A DNA stretch of 62,737 nt from Streptomyces iranensis (GTDB lineage Bacteria; Actinomycetota; Actinomycetes; Streptomycetales; Streptomycetaceae), in assembly GCF_017874715.1 (NCBI RefSeq), contig NZ_JAGGLR010000043.1:1-62737 (forward strand), written 5' to 3'. Within the stretch, counting starts at the first letter, position 1. Every line of letters starts with the position of its first letter. Under the pieces are notes generated by a model that did no database searches, had not been told where the DNA came from, and saw only the letters and a list, made by a program, of their open reading frames with translations. This document shows, piece after piece, positions 43,454-53,296 of this stretch. Both the position numbers and the translations under genes were made by a program.

Positions 43454-46400
43454 GTGACCTCGATCGAGAGGACGGCGTATCCGCGGTTCAAGCGGCTGAT
43501 CACCGCGCACGAGCTGCACTTGTTCTTCGAGCCTAGCCGTGAGGAAGTCGAGTGGGCCACCGCCCGTACCGACTGCGACGAACACCTGCTGGCCCAGGTG
43601 CTCGTACTGAAGTCGTACCAGCGCATGGGGTGTTTCCCGAAGCTGGACGAGGTCCCGAACACGGTCGTCGATTTCGTGCGTCGTGCGGCGGACCTGCCGG
43701 AGGGCACGGTGCCGAGGAACCGTACGGCGGAGCGGCAGCGCACCGCCGTACGGCAGCGGGCGGGCCTGTCGTACGAAAGGCGAAGGCCCGGAAGATCGCC
43801 GAGGCGGTGATACGGAGCGAGGCGGTGTCGAAGAACCGTCCGGCGGACCTGATCAACATCGCGCTGGAGAAGGTCGTGGAGGCCGGGCTGGAGCTGCCGG
43901 GCTTCACCACGCTGGACGCGCTCGCGGCGAAGGTCCGCACCGAGGTGAACGCCTCGATCTGCGCGGGCATTTGCGAGCAGCTCAGCGAGGCCCACCGGGA
44001 GCGGCTGCTGGCGTTGCTGTCGGAGAAGGACACCTCGGGTACCACGAAGTACAACCGGCTGAAGCAGTCGGCGAAGGCCCCGACGTGGTCGCACTTCCGT
44101 GCCCAGGCCGAGTACCTGGGGTGGGTGGACGGGCTGGGCGAGACCGGGGCGTGGCTGTCCGGCGTGGCCTCGGGGAAGATCACGGACTTCGCCGGGGAGG
44201 CGGACGCCGCGGACGCGCCGGGGCTGCGGGACTACGGCCTGGTCAAGCGGCTCGCACTGCTGGTGTGTCTCGTGCACAAGGCGCGGATGCGGGCCGGGGA
44301 CGCGCTGGCGACGATGTTCTGCAAGCGGGTCGCGTTGCAGGTCAAGCGGGCCAAGGCGGAGCTGGAGAGCATCCACGAGGGGCAGCAGGCCATCGTTGAG
44401 GCGTTGATCGGGAACTACCGCACGGTGCTCCAGCACATCGACGCCGACGGCCCCGTCCAGGCCGCGCGCGAGAGGGCGGCCGCGTTGACGGCGGAGATCC
44501 TGGGGGTGGTCACCGAGCTCGACCAGGACACGGAGGCCGGCGCGGTGGCCACGCGGCTCGGCGACCGGCTCGCGCCCGCCCTGCACACGATGGCGAAGGC
44601 CCTGCGGGTGCAGGCCGGCGCCCTGGGGGCCGCGGCGGTGGCGGTGGACGGTTTCGGCGGGTTCGAGCAGCAGTACGAGCAGATCGAGGAGGTCGCCGCC
44701 CATCACGGCAACTACTGGGAGGTGCTGCTGTACGGGCACCTGCTCAAGGACCGCTCCACGATGTACGACCTGACCAGCCGTCTGGAACTGACCGCCGCCT
44801 CGGAGGACAACCGGGTCCTGGACGCGCTCGCGCACGCCCGCCGCCACAAGCACCTGCGCGACTACATCCCGGGACGGTATGAGGACGGCCGCCCGGTCGA
44901 CATCTCGTTCGCCACGCTGAACTGGCAGAAGGCCGTCCGCGACAAGAACCGGCCCGGCGCCTTCGTCCGCAAGCACTTCGAGGCGATGATCTTCGCCGCG
45001 CTCGCCGAGGAACTGCGCACCGGTGATGTCGCGGTGGCCGGGTCCGAGGAGTACACCGACTGGAGTCAGCAGCTGCTGCTTTGGGACGCGGTCGAGGAGA
45101 AGCTGGGCGACTACCTGGTGGAGGTCGGCCTCGCCGAGCCCGGCGACGATACGCCGTACGACGCGGGTCGTTCCGCCGGCAGCTGGAGGACAAGCTCACC
45201 GCGGCCGCCGCGACGGCGGATGCCGGGTACCCGGACAACGAGGGTCTGGTCATCGACTCGGAGACCGGCATCCCCTCCCTCAAGGCCCACCGCGCCGAGG
45301 GCCAGCGGGCCTCGGCGAAGGCCCTGGAGCAGGAGATCAGAACCCGGATGCCGGAGCGCTCCCTGCTCGGGGGCGTCTCCCGCACCGCGTACTGGGTGGA
45401 GTGGTGGCGCCGCTTCGGCCCCGCGTCCGGCACCGAGCCGAAGCTGATAGACCCCTTCGGCCGGTACGTGATCACCACCTTCGTGAAGGGCGCCAACCTG
45501 GGCCCCTACGAGGCCGCTCGCCACATCCCCGGCGTGAGCGGGCACGAGGTGTCGCTGGCCGCAAACCGGCACTTCTCCATCCCGACGCTGAACGAGGCCA
45601 TCGCCGACCTGGTCAACGCGCATGCCCGCCTGGACATCTCCCAGGCATGGGGCGACGGCTCCACGGCCGCCGCGGACGGCACCCACATGGACACCTACCT
45701 CAACAATCCGCTCTCCGAGACGTCCGTGCGCTACGGCAAGCCGGGCGGTATCGCCTACCACCACATCTCTGACACCTACATCGCGCTGTTCACGCACTTC
45801 ATCCCGTGCGGGGTGTGGGAGGCCGTCTACACCATCGAGGGCCTGCTCAAGAACACCTCCGAGGTCAAGCCGGCCACCGTGCACGCCGATACTCAGGGCC
45901 AGTCCTTTCCGGCCTTCGCGCTCGCGCACCTGCTGGGGTTCGACCTCATGCCATGGTCAGGAACTGCTGCTGCGGCGCCTGCGGGCCGGGGCACGCAAGA
46001 ACACGGCCTACACCGCCTTCCGCGAGGTCGGCCGCGTCATCCGCACCGTCCAACTGCTGCGCTACCTCCCGGACGCCCCGCTGCGCCGGCGGGTGACCGC
46101 CGCGACGAACAAGGTCGAGGCATTCAACGGCTTCTCCCAGTGGATCGGCTTCGGCAACGGCGCCGTCATCACCGACAACGATCCCGTCGAGCAGGAGAAC
46201 CGCGAAATTCAACGCGCCGCTCACCAATGCGGTGATCTTCCACAACGCCCTGGACATCGCCGAGATCGTGCGCCAGCTCCAAGAGGAGGGCTGGGAGATC
46301 GACCCCGAGGACCTGGCCCACATCTCGCCGTACCTGACCGAGCACATCCGCCGCTTCGGCGAATACTCCACCCACGAACTCGGCATCCAGCCCGAGGCGT

Positions 46401-46480
46401 ACGACCCGCATCTGGACGTCGACTTCAGCCCACTGCGCGGCGACGACCCCGGCACGGACGGATACGGCCAAGCGGCCTGA
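43454..46480 (+). pseudogene. tnpA: Tn3-family transposase, multiply frameshifted
   Basis: The remains of a roughly 1000-residue Tn3-type transposase can be assembled from successive frames. The N-terminal domain starts TSIERTAYPRFKRLITAHEL. A break near 43775 leads into a long helical domain. A break near 45165 leads into the DDE domain (SQAWGDGSTAAADGTHMD, VHADTQGQSF, LLGFDLMP). A break with apparent loss of about 70 residues near 45955 comes before RTVQLLRYLPDAPLRRRV. A last break near 46200-46230 precedes NALDIAEIVRQLQEEGWEID and the natural C-terminus. At least four lesions make it dead. No resolvase gene or 38-bp terminal repeats were recognised. Confidence 0.85.
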
Positions 46481-46659
46481 CTCCGCCCCTGCCGGGGGCC
46501 CACAGCCCGCCCCTAAAACGTAGGACAGCTTCTCAGCTTGTCCTTTGACCTCCGTCAGCGCCATGAGTGCCGGGCCGTTGGATCTACTCCATCTGGCTGA
46601 ACCAGTGGCTGTTTGCCCTGGTTGGCGCCCCCCTGACGCCATGATGGGCCGCTGCCGCT

Positions 46660-46785
46660 ATGAGTACCGACATGTATCGCACCATAGTGCTATTCCGCCA
46701 TTCGAAGGCCGACTCCTCGTTCGAGGGCGATGATCACCAGCGTCCGCTCGCCGAGCGCGGCCGTCGTTTTGCCGGTAACCCGGGG
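46660..46785 (+). pseudogene. SixA-type histidine phosphatase N-terminal fragment
   Basis: The ATG at 46660 (or 46672) opens MYRTIVLFRHSKADSSFEGD followed by HQRPLAERGRR, the catalytic RHG-like loop and first helix of SixA-type phosphohistidine phosphatases. Homology stops after about 35 residues, just before the epoxide hydrolase end. The remaining two thirds are absent. Confidence 0.55.
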
Positions 46786-46838
46786 GACGGACAGGACCAT
46801 CCCCTGGGCGCGGGCTTCCCAGGGGGTGGCACGGACAG

Positions 46839-47960
46839 TCAGCGGAACAGGCGGAAGAACCCGCGCACCTGCTTGACCAGCGACTCCGGCTGCTCCAGCG
46901 CGGCGAAGTGGCCACCATGCGGCAGCTCCTCGAACCAGCGCAGGTCGGTGAACCGCAGCTCGGCCTCCCGCCTCGACGGGTGGGCTATGTCGCGTGGGTA
47001 GACCGACAGCCCGGATGGCGCGGTCACCTTGTCCCGGAAGTTGGCGAAGCTCTCCCAGTACAGGCGCGCTGACGACGTGGCCGACGCGGTGAACCAATAG
47101 ACCGAGATCTCGTCGAGGATCGTCTGCCGCGACAACGCGTCCTCGGGATGGCCGTCGTTGTCCGTCCACGCCCAGAACTTCTCGGCGATCCAGGCGGCCT
47201 GCCCTGCCGGGGAGTCGGTGAGGCCGTAGCCGAGTGTCTGCGGCCGGGTCGCCTGGATCGCCGAGTACCCCCGGCCGGTGCGCTGCATCTCCTTCTCGGC
47301 CTCGAGATTCGCCAGCTCCGCGGGCGTCGGGTCGTCGAACGTGCCCGCCGCCACGGATCCCAGGTTCAGGTGCACGCCGGCGACCCGCTCGGGCGCCACC
47401 TCGCCCAGCACCGCGGACACCGCCGAACCCCAGTCACCGCCCTGCGCGCCGTACCGTTCGTAACCCAGCGAGACCATCAACGTGTCCCAGGCGCGCGCGG
47501 TGCGAGTGATGCCCCACCCGGTCGTCGACGGCTTGTCACTCCAGCCGTACCCGGGCAACGACGGCGCGACCACGTGGAACGCGTCCGCCGGGTCACCGCC
47601 GTGCGCGCGCGGGTCGGTCAGCGGGCCGAGGACCTCCAGGAACTCGAGCACCGAACCCGGCCACCCGTGCGTGAGCACGAGCGGGAACGCGTCCGGTTCC
47701 GGCGAGCGGACGTGCAGGAAGTGGATGCCCAGCCCGTCGATCGTGTCGCGGTACTGCGGGAACACCTTCAGCCGCTCGGCGAACCCGAAGTCGTAGTCCT
47801 CGGCCCAGCTGCGGCAAAGCTCTTGCGCATACGCCAGCGGCAAACCCTGTGACCAGTCGTCCACCGGCTCGCGCTCGGGCCACCGTGTCCGTCGCAATCG
47901 TTCACGCAGGTCCGCGATCTCGGCTTCGGTGATGCTGACCTCGAATGGCTCGGCGGACAT
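46839..47960 (-). CDS. Epoxide hydrolase (EHN-type)
   Basis: 373-residue alpha/beta-hydrolase with the N-terminal epoxide-hydrolase domain (residues 1-110: VSITEAEIADLRERLRRTRW, DFGFAERLKVFPQYR). The oxyanion motif HGWPGS and the nucleophile Asp in GAQGGDWGSAVS are followed by Tyr-rich cap residues and a catalytic His in LPHGGHFAALEQPE. It opens epoxides to diols. Length and motifs are complete. It is 52 bp from the MFS exporter gene and on the same strand, perhaps co-transcribed. Confidence 0.9.
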   Translation of the reverse strand: MSAEPFEVSITEAEIADLRERLRRTRWPEREPVDDWSQGLPLAYAQELCRSWAEDYDFGFAERLKVFPQYRDTIDGLGIHFLHVRSPEPDAFPLVLTHGWPGSVLEFLEVLGPLTDPRAHGGDPADAFHVVAPSLPGYGWSDKPSTTGWGITRTARAWDTLMVSLGYERYGAQGGDWGSAVSAVLGEVAPERVAGVHLNLGSVAAGTFDDPTPAELANLEAEKEMQRTGRGYSAIQATRPQTLGYGLTDSPAGQAAWIAEKFWAWTDNDGHPEDALSRQTILDEISVYWFTASATSSARLYWESFANFRDKVTAPSGLSVYPRDIAHPSRREAELRFTDLRWFEELPHGGHFAALEQPESLVKQVRGFFRLFR

Positions 47961-48012
47961 GGCAAGGCTCCTTACTGGTCAAGGCGTTATCGGATCAGAT
48001 GCAGGTGGACCG

Positions 48013-49458
48013 TCATCGCGGGCTCCCACGCGTGGCGTCGGGTTCGGGGCGGCGGTCGGCGGTAGGGCGCCGGGTCAGGCTGAGGACGAGTCCGGCCAGG
48101 GGGAGTGCCGCGAGCATGGCGAGGGCCACCGGCACCGGCACGATGCCGGACAGACCCGCGACAGCGGCCGGACCGATCCCGCCACCCAGGGCGTTCATGA
48201 AGTTGAGCAGGCCCTGTGCGGTGTCGCGGTCGTCAGCGGCGACCAGGTCCGGCGCGAGGCTCACCAGTACGGCTTGGGCGCCGGCGAACCCGCACACGGT
48301 CAACGCCGTGCCGACGACAATCGGGATCGGTCCGGTGAAGATCGCGGCCACGAGTACGCCGACGACGGTGAGTGCCGCAAGCCCGGCCGACACCTGCCAG
48401 CCGGTGAACCGGTCGGTCAAGGTGCCGACCAGCCGCCCGGCCAGCACCGAGCAGGCGGCGGCCGGGACCAAGAGCACGCCGGCTTCCAGGGGACCACCGC
48501 CCGTGGCCTGCTCGATCAGGGACGGGGCGCGGAACAGCACCCCGTAGTAGCCGGCGAAGACGGTCCCGCCGATGAGCCCGGCCGCCAGGAAGCCGCGGGA
48601 TGCGATCACCCGCCGAGGCACGAACCCGTCGGGCGTGCTTCGCACGCGCCACCACAGTCCCACGGCGGCGAGCGCCCCGGCGGCAGCCACGACGAGCGTG
48701 ACCGGAGCGGGCAGGCCGACCGAGTGTGCCTGCAGCAACGTGATCAAGGAGCCGGCGAGTACCGACAGCACGGCCGCGCCGACGATATCGAGTCGCCCGG
48801 TCGAGCCGTTTCGCTCGCCGCTACCGCTCCGCGTCAGCGCGCGCCTACTCGACAATGCGGCCAGCAGGAGGGGCAGCGCGAGGACCGGGATCGCGAGCAC
48901 GGCACGCCACCCGAGCCATGCGGTCACCGCCCCGCCCAACAGTGTCCCGCACCCCGACGCCGTCGCGCTGGCGGCCGCGATGATTCCCAGGGCGCGGATC
49001 CGTTGCCGCCTGGGAAGGGCGGTGGCCGCGGCAAAGACAGCGATCACGGTCGCGCCCGCCCCGGCGCCGCCGATCAGTCGGCCGACGATCACGACGGACA
49101 GTGTCGGCCCGGCTCCGGCGAGCGCGGAGCCCGCGGCGAGCGCCACGACCCCGGCGACGAGGACCTGGAAGGGGCTCCAGCGGACCAGCAGCCGACCCGC
49201 GACCGGCATCGCGAGCGCGGAGGTCAGCGACCACGCGGCGAGAATCCATGCGGTGGCCCCGAACGGCACCGCGAGTGCGCGGCCGATGGCCGGCAGGGCC
49301 ACCGACGGCGCTCCCAGCGCCACGTACATCGGCAGCACCAGCATCCCCAAAGTCAGCCCCAGCCGACGCCCGTCCGGGGCGTCGGTTCGCTCCGGTGCCG
49401 GGGCCCCTCCAGACGGGATCGTCTGCGGCGTCGTCCCCTGCCGGGTATGTTGTGACAT
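48013..49458 (-). CDS. MFS drug-exporter-type transporter
   Basis: 481-residue multi-helix permease of the major facilitator superfamily, with about 14 predicted membrane segments as in the DHA2 drug:H+ antiporters. Recognisable parts are the first helix LGMLVLPMYVALGAPSVALP, the loop RLLVRWSPFQVL (motif-A-like) and GRLIGGAGAGATVIAVFAA. Start at 49458 with AAGGAGC. Diverges from the CGNR-domain regulator, which probably controls it. The substrate is unknown. Confidence 0.87.
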   Translation of the reverse strand: MSQHTRQGTTPQTIPSGGAPAPERTDAPDGRRLGLTLGMLVLPMYVALGAPSVALPAIGRALAVPFGATAWILAAWSLTSALAMPVAGRLLVRWSPFQVLVAGVVALAAGSALAGAGPTLSVVIVGRLIGGAGAGATVIAVFAAATALPRRQRIRALGIIAAASATASGCGTLLGGAVTAWLGWRAVLAIPVLALPLLLAALSSRRALTRSGSGERNGSTGRLDIVGAAVLSVLAGSLITLLQAHSVGLPAPVTLVVAAAGALAAVGLWWRVRSTPDGFVPRRVIASRGFLAAGLIGGTVFAGYYGVLFRAPSLIEQATGGGPLEAGVLLVPAAACSVLAGRLVGTLTDRFTGWQVSAGLAALTVVGVLVAAIFTGPIPIVVGTALTVCGFAGAQAVLVSLAPDLVAADDRDTAQGLLNFMNALGGGIGPAAVAGLSGIVPVPVALAMLAALPLAGLVLSLTRRPTADRRPEPDATRGSPR

Positions 49459-49509
49459 GCGAAAGCTCCTTTGCGTGTAACATTATGGAGCAGTGAGGAG
49501 ATACGTCAA
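49459..49509. promoter_or_regulatory. Divergent promoter with inverted repeat
   Basis: A 51-bp gap between the MFS gene and the CGNR regulator. GCTCC (49465-49469) and GGAGC (49488-49492) form inverted arms around TGTAACATTAT. On either strand that core supplies a TAATGT or TAACAT -10-like element. The promoters must overlap, so binding by the regulator would affect both. The GAGGAG ribosome site for the ATG at 49510 lies at its right edge. Confidence 0.45.
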
Positions 49510-50094
49510 ATGCAGGATGCGTGTCACAGCCCATTGGTGGTCCAGGCGGCCGTCGACCTGGCCAACACCTTGAGGCCGATCAAGGGAGAGGACGCGCTCG
49601 AGACCGTGGAGCAGCTCCGGGACTTCCTTGACGACCATCCCGCGGCTGAGCCTCCGAGTTCGGCCGCGAACCAAGGGACCGGTCCGCGGCATCTCACCCG
49701 CGCCGACCTGGCGGAAGTCCGCGCGTTGCGCGAGACGGTGCGTGAGGTGCTCGAACGGGCGAACGCGGACGCGGTCGAAGCTGCGGCTCTGATCAACGAC
49801 GGTCTGCGTCGCAGCCGCGCCACCCCGGTACTGCGCCACGAGGACGACCGCTGGTGGACCGAGGTGACCTCCGACACCGACCGCTGCTCGGCGCACCTTG
49901 CCGCGACTACGCTCAGCGCACTGGCCTCCGTGATCGCCACGCTCGGTCCCGCTCGTCTCGGCGTATGTGCCGGGCCGACCTGCCGGGCCACTTTCGTGGA
50001 CCTCTCGCGCAACGGCTCGAAGCAATACTGCACCCGAACCTGCGCACACCGGGCCAGCGTCGCGGCCTACCGGAGCCGGCGCAGCCCGCGTTGA
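49510..50094 (+). CDS. CGNR zinc-finger regulator
   Basis: 194-residue protein with an N-terminal stress-response ABATE domain (VVQAAVDLANTLRP, LTRADLAEVRALRETVREVL) and a C-terminal CGNR-type zinc finger with four Cys (GVCAGPTCRATFVD, then KQYCTRTCAHRASVAAYRSR). Such proteins are putative DNA-binding regulators. The ATG at 49510 was chosen over 49471 because GAGGAG lies just upstream and homology begins at SPLVVQ. Likely controls itself and the MFS exporter. Confidence 0.88.
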   Translation: MQDACHSPLVVQAAVDLANTLRPIKGEDALETVEQLRDFLDDHPAAEPPSSAANQGTGPRHLTRADLAEVRALRETVREVLERANADAVEAAALINDGLRRSRATPVLRHEDDRWWTEVTSDTDRCSAHLAATTLSALASVIATLGPARLGVCAGPTCRATFVDLSRNGSKQYCTRTCAHRASVAAYRSRRSPR

Positions 50095-50370
50095 GCCCCG
50101 GCACCTGACCCTGCCAGGCCGGCTCCGGGGTTTCGTCCGAGCCCGCCTTCGACGAACTCGTTCGGGCCTCCAAGGGCGTTCCTCGCGATGCAATCTACAT
50201 AGCCGCGAAAACCGCAATACAGGCCCGAGACCGCAGATCTCCGTTCCGATCGTCCAGGACGCAGCGCGAGCCTGGTATCAGTCCGACAAGGCGCGCCGGG
50301 CGCGAGCTGGATCCGGTCGAGCTCGCGGCTCAGGGCCGACTAGGACTCCTTCGGGTGTGCTCAGCTGTGT

Positions 50371-50706
50371 TCAGCGAGGAGCAGTACCGCCCGGGGACTC
50401 TGCGCCCAGGAGCGCGAGCAGCCCGGGAAATCTCTTCTCGATGTCCGCGCGTCGTAGTCGGATGCCCTTGCGGTTGCCGTAGTCGATCTCGTCAATGAGA
50501 CCTGCCTCGCGCAGGACCCGGAAGTGGTGGGTCTGGGTCTGCTTCGAGATCGGAAGATCGAACGAGTTGCAGCCCCGCTCGCTGTCGCTGCGGTCGACGG
50601 CCAACTCCGTCATCACCGAACGACGATGCTCGTCGGCGAGGGCGCGAAACACCGCACCCAGATCGAGCGCATCGGCCTCCGGGCCGACCAGATTCATCCC
50701 GGTCAC
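50371..50706 (-). CDS. ArsR-family repressor
   Basis: 111-residue winged-helix regulator: LGAVFRALADEHRRSVMTEL, a recognition helix around PISKQTQTHHFRVLREAGLI and the wing IDYGNRKGIRLRR. There is no obvious metal-binding Cys cluster (a single Cys, in RGCNSFD), so it probably senses an organic compound. The GTG start at 50706 follows AAGGGAG; ATG 50697 is an alternative. It diverges from the FAD monooxygenase gene, with two palindromes between them. Confidence 0.87.
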   Translation of the reverse strand: MTGMNLVGPEADALDLGAVFRALADEHRRSVMTELAVDRSDSERGCNSFDLPISKQTQTHHFRVLREAGLIDEIDYGNRKGIRLRRADIEKRFPGLLALLGAESPGGTAPR

Positions 50707-50715
50707 GCGACACTC

Positions 50716-50782
50716 CCTTCAGGTACGACTTGCATCGTACCTGAAGGACGTGCTCCACTGAGGTACGAAATTGATCGTACCT
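50716..50782. promoter_or_regulatory. Twin palindromic operators for the ArsR repressor
   Basis: The first palindrome at 50716-50747 has 13-bp arms (CCTTCAGGTACGA / TCGTACCTGAAGG) around CTTGCA. The second at 50761-50782 has 8-bp arms (AGGTACGA / TCGTACCT) around AATTGA. The common half-site AGGTACGA with the same 6-bp spacer, centres 40 bp apart, and the position between divergent genes make ArsR binding very likely. Confidence 0.8.
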
Positions 50783-50876
50783 TGACCCGATTGCGCTGCC
50801 CGGTGCCGCCGCCCCCTGAGACCCGGCCCGGCACTCGCCGGGGACCTGGTCATCGACACTCCGAGAGGTCATCGTC

Positions 50877-52019
50877 ATGAAGAAGCCCGAGGTGCTGATA
50901 GTCGGTGCCGGAATCGCAGGGCCCGCACTCGCATACTGGCTCTCCCGGAATGGCTACCGGCCGACGGTCGTCGAACATGCCCGGCAGCTGCGCTCCGGTG
51001 GTAGCGCGATCGTCGTGAAGGGGCCCGCGATCCCGGTCGCCGACCGCATGGGCATCCTTCCGCAGCTCCGCGGGCTCGCCACCCGCAATCGGTCACTGAC
51101 CCTGCTCGACCCCGGCGGCAGGCGGATCCTGCAACTCCCCCTCACCTCGGACAAGGCTCCGACGGTCGAGGTGACCCGATCCGACCTGTCCGAGGTGCTC
51201 CACCGGTCGGCGCAGACCGAGGCCGAGTTCTTGTTCGACGACACGGTCACCGCTCTCGACCAGGACGAAGGTGGGGTCGACGTCACCTTCCGGCGGTCCG
51301 CGCCACGGCGCTTCGACTTGATAGTCGGTGCTGACGGGATGCACTCCACCGTACGGCGCCTGGTATTCGGACCCGAGCGGCGGTTCGCGAGCGACCTGGG
51401 CCTGTACGGCGCGACCGTCCCGCTGGAACCCGACGCCATCGAGGACCCGACCGAGATGACGATGCTGACCGCGCCGAACCGGATGCTGGTCCTCCACCCC
51501 TCGCGGACCACTCCGCTCGCGATCTTCACCTTCCGAGCCGCCCAGCCAGCGGCCCACGACCGCAAGAACATCGCCCTTCACAAGCAGACCGTGGCCGACG
51601 CCTACGCCGACGTGCGGTGGCGGGCACCGGAACTCGTGGCGGCGTTCCTCGACCACCCGGCTCCGTTCTTCGACCGCCTGACCACCGTCCGGATGCCCTC
51701 GTGGTCCCGCGGACGGGTCGTACTGCTCGGGGACGCGGCGGCGGCGACAGCCCTGCTGGGCGACGGGTCCAGCATGGCAATGGCGGGCGCGTACGCCCTC
51801 GCAGAAGAGCTCGCCGCCCATCCAGGTGATCACGCCCGCGCCTTCGCCGCCTACGAGTCGCGGCTCCGCCGTGAGGTAGGCCCGCGGCAGCGACGCGTCG
51901 GTCTGCTCTCCAGGCTCATGGTGCCCCGCACCCGGCCGGGCCTCGCGGTGCGCAACGCCGTGGGCCGCGCGGTCGGTCGCACGAACCGGATCGCCTCGCG
52001 CGAAGCCGCGAACCGGTAG
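50877..52019 (+). CDS. FAD-dependent monooxygenase
   Basis: 380-residue class A flavoprotein hydroxylase (PHBH fold). The FAD site is LIVGAGIAGPALAYWL, the middle motif FDLIVGADGMHSTVR, and the second ribityl-binding motif GRVVLLGDAAAA. A short C-terminal tail follows. The closest-looking relatives include antibiotic-modifying monooxygenases and aromatic hydroxylases. The substrate is not predictable. The ArsR operators lie directly upstream, so it is probably induced by the compound the repressor senses. Confidence 0.87.
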   Translation: MKKPEVLIVGAGIAGPALAYWLSRNGYRPTVVEHARQLRSGGSAIVVKGPAIPVADRMGILPQLRGLATRNRSLTLLDPGGRRILQLPLTSDKAPTVEVTRSDLSEVLHRSAQTEAEFLFDDTVTALDQDEGGVDVTFRRSAPRRFDLIVGADGMHSTVRRLVFGPERRFASDLGLYGATVPLEPDAIEDPTEMTMLTAPNRMLVLHPSRTTPLAIFTFRAAQPAAHDRKNIALHKQTVADAYADVRWRAPELVAAFLDHPAPFFDRLTTVRMPSWSRGRVVLLGDAAAATALLGDGSSMAMAGAYALAEELAAHPGDHARAFAAYESRLRREVGPRQRRVGLLSRLMVPRTRPGLAVRNAVGRAVGRTNRIASREAANR

Positions 52020-53092
52020 ACCGGGCCCGCACCGACCGGTCACCGGTCGGTGCGCAGCTCCGCGGTAGCTCACAGCCGGGTCGGCGCCGCCACCATGTCC
52101 GACGAGCCCGGCTCGGCGTGGCAGGTCATCGCCGACGCAGCAGGTCCGCTTCTGGCGGTTTCACCCACCAGTCCGGGCGCTCGCCACGACATGGGTGCTG
52201 CCGGTGACTACGCCCCCGCGAGGCGGAGGTAAAGTGCTGGGCGAACAAGGCATATCAAGGCGCCGGCGGCACCACCCGGGCACCCTCCGCGGCCGACGTC
52301 TCAAGCTGCGGCAACGTCGGCACAACAGCACCCACGCCAGAATCCGTTGCCTCGACGAGCAAGCAACTCCGCTGTAGCACCAACCGAGTCACCGCCATCG
52401 TGAAGACCATCCCCGCCTTTCGTCACGCCTCAACCTGAGGTTGGAAAAAACTCAGTGCCCGCGCAGGAAGTTCACGACTTCGGGCAGCAGCTCGGTGGTG
52501 ATCGGCAGAAAGCCGTCTGCCGCCCGTCCGGAGCCCGGGCCAAATCCGCTGGGTCCACGGTCAGACCGTATACACGCTTTACCGAGACTCAGGCGCGGCC
52601 GTAGGTGCATCGGTAGCTGGCCAGCGGGGGCTGCCAGCTCGCCGGGTCCTTGTCCCCCTTGGACCGGTTGGAACGAGCGGAGACCGCGATCAGCTGCGAA
52701 TGGGTGAGGTCGTTGCAGCCGAGTCGGCCGTCACGCCGTCATACGGCGAGGTCCAGTGAGGACCTACATCCTCGCCACCATCTACCTCTCACGCCGCGGC
52801 TGACCGGCCCGCGGACGGCCAGGACGGCGACAGCCACGACGGCGCTCACGGCGGCGGTACCGGACTGCCACGGCGCCCGACCCACGCAAGCGGCAACACC
52901 CACACGACCGCGCGAGCGGCACCACGCACGCGGACGACAACCGCATCCGGTACGACGGCCACCCGGCGGACTTCTCGTGGAGGAACGGCCCGTGCCGACT
53001 CACGATCCGTTCCCGTACGTGCGGTGCTTCGCTTCCGATGGCGGTGCTTTCACCGTGCCTGTGCGTACGCCGGGCTCTGGGGCCCCGGTACG
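52020..53092. other. Gene-poor gap with a hydrolase-like 3' relic
   Basis: No intact gene. On the minus strand 52453-52530 encode RAADGFLPITTELLPEVVNF followed by LRGH and a stop. This looks like the C-terminal helix of an alpha/beta-hydrolase or esterase, without the rest. Otherwise only low-information GC-rich sequence is seen. Confidence 0.35.
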
Positions 53093-53293
53093 GACCGCGA
53101 GCTCGGGCTCGTCACCGACGCGATCGAGATGGCGGTCGCCGCCCGCGGCGGCCAGGTCGACGGAGTCGTCTTTCACACGGACAGGGGCGCCCAGTACGTC
53201 AGCCGGGTCTTCGCCGAGGTCTGCCGCCGACACGGCATCCGCCGCAGCATGGGGCGCGTCGGCTCAAAACCCGGTGTCCACTCCCGAGGTTGA
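53093..53293 (+). pseudogene. IS3-family transposase core fragment
   Basis: The frame reads DRELGLVTDAIEMAVAARGG, then VVFHTDRGAQYVSRVFAEVC and HGIRRSMGRVG. This is the second Asp region of an IS3-family rve integrase core. The first Asp and final Glu parts are absent. Confidence 0.75.
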
Positions 53294-53296
53294 GCC

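Noticed and set aside
43520..46480. Programmed frameshifting as the reason for the several frames of the Tn3 transposase
   Set aside because: Breaks occur at four or more places in both directions with loss of conserved sequence. Programmed frameshifting would be single and at a slippery site.
52441..52452. TTGGAAAAAACT identical to the core of the proposed AraC operator
   Set aside because: It lies over the end of a decayed hydrolase gene, is single rather than paired, and no sugar gene is near. It shows that the 12-bp core can occur by chance.
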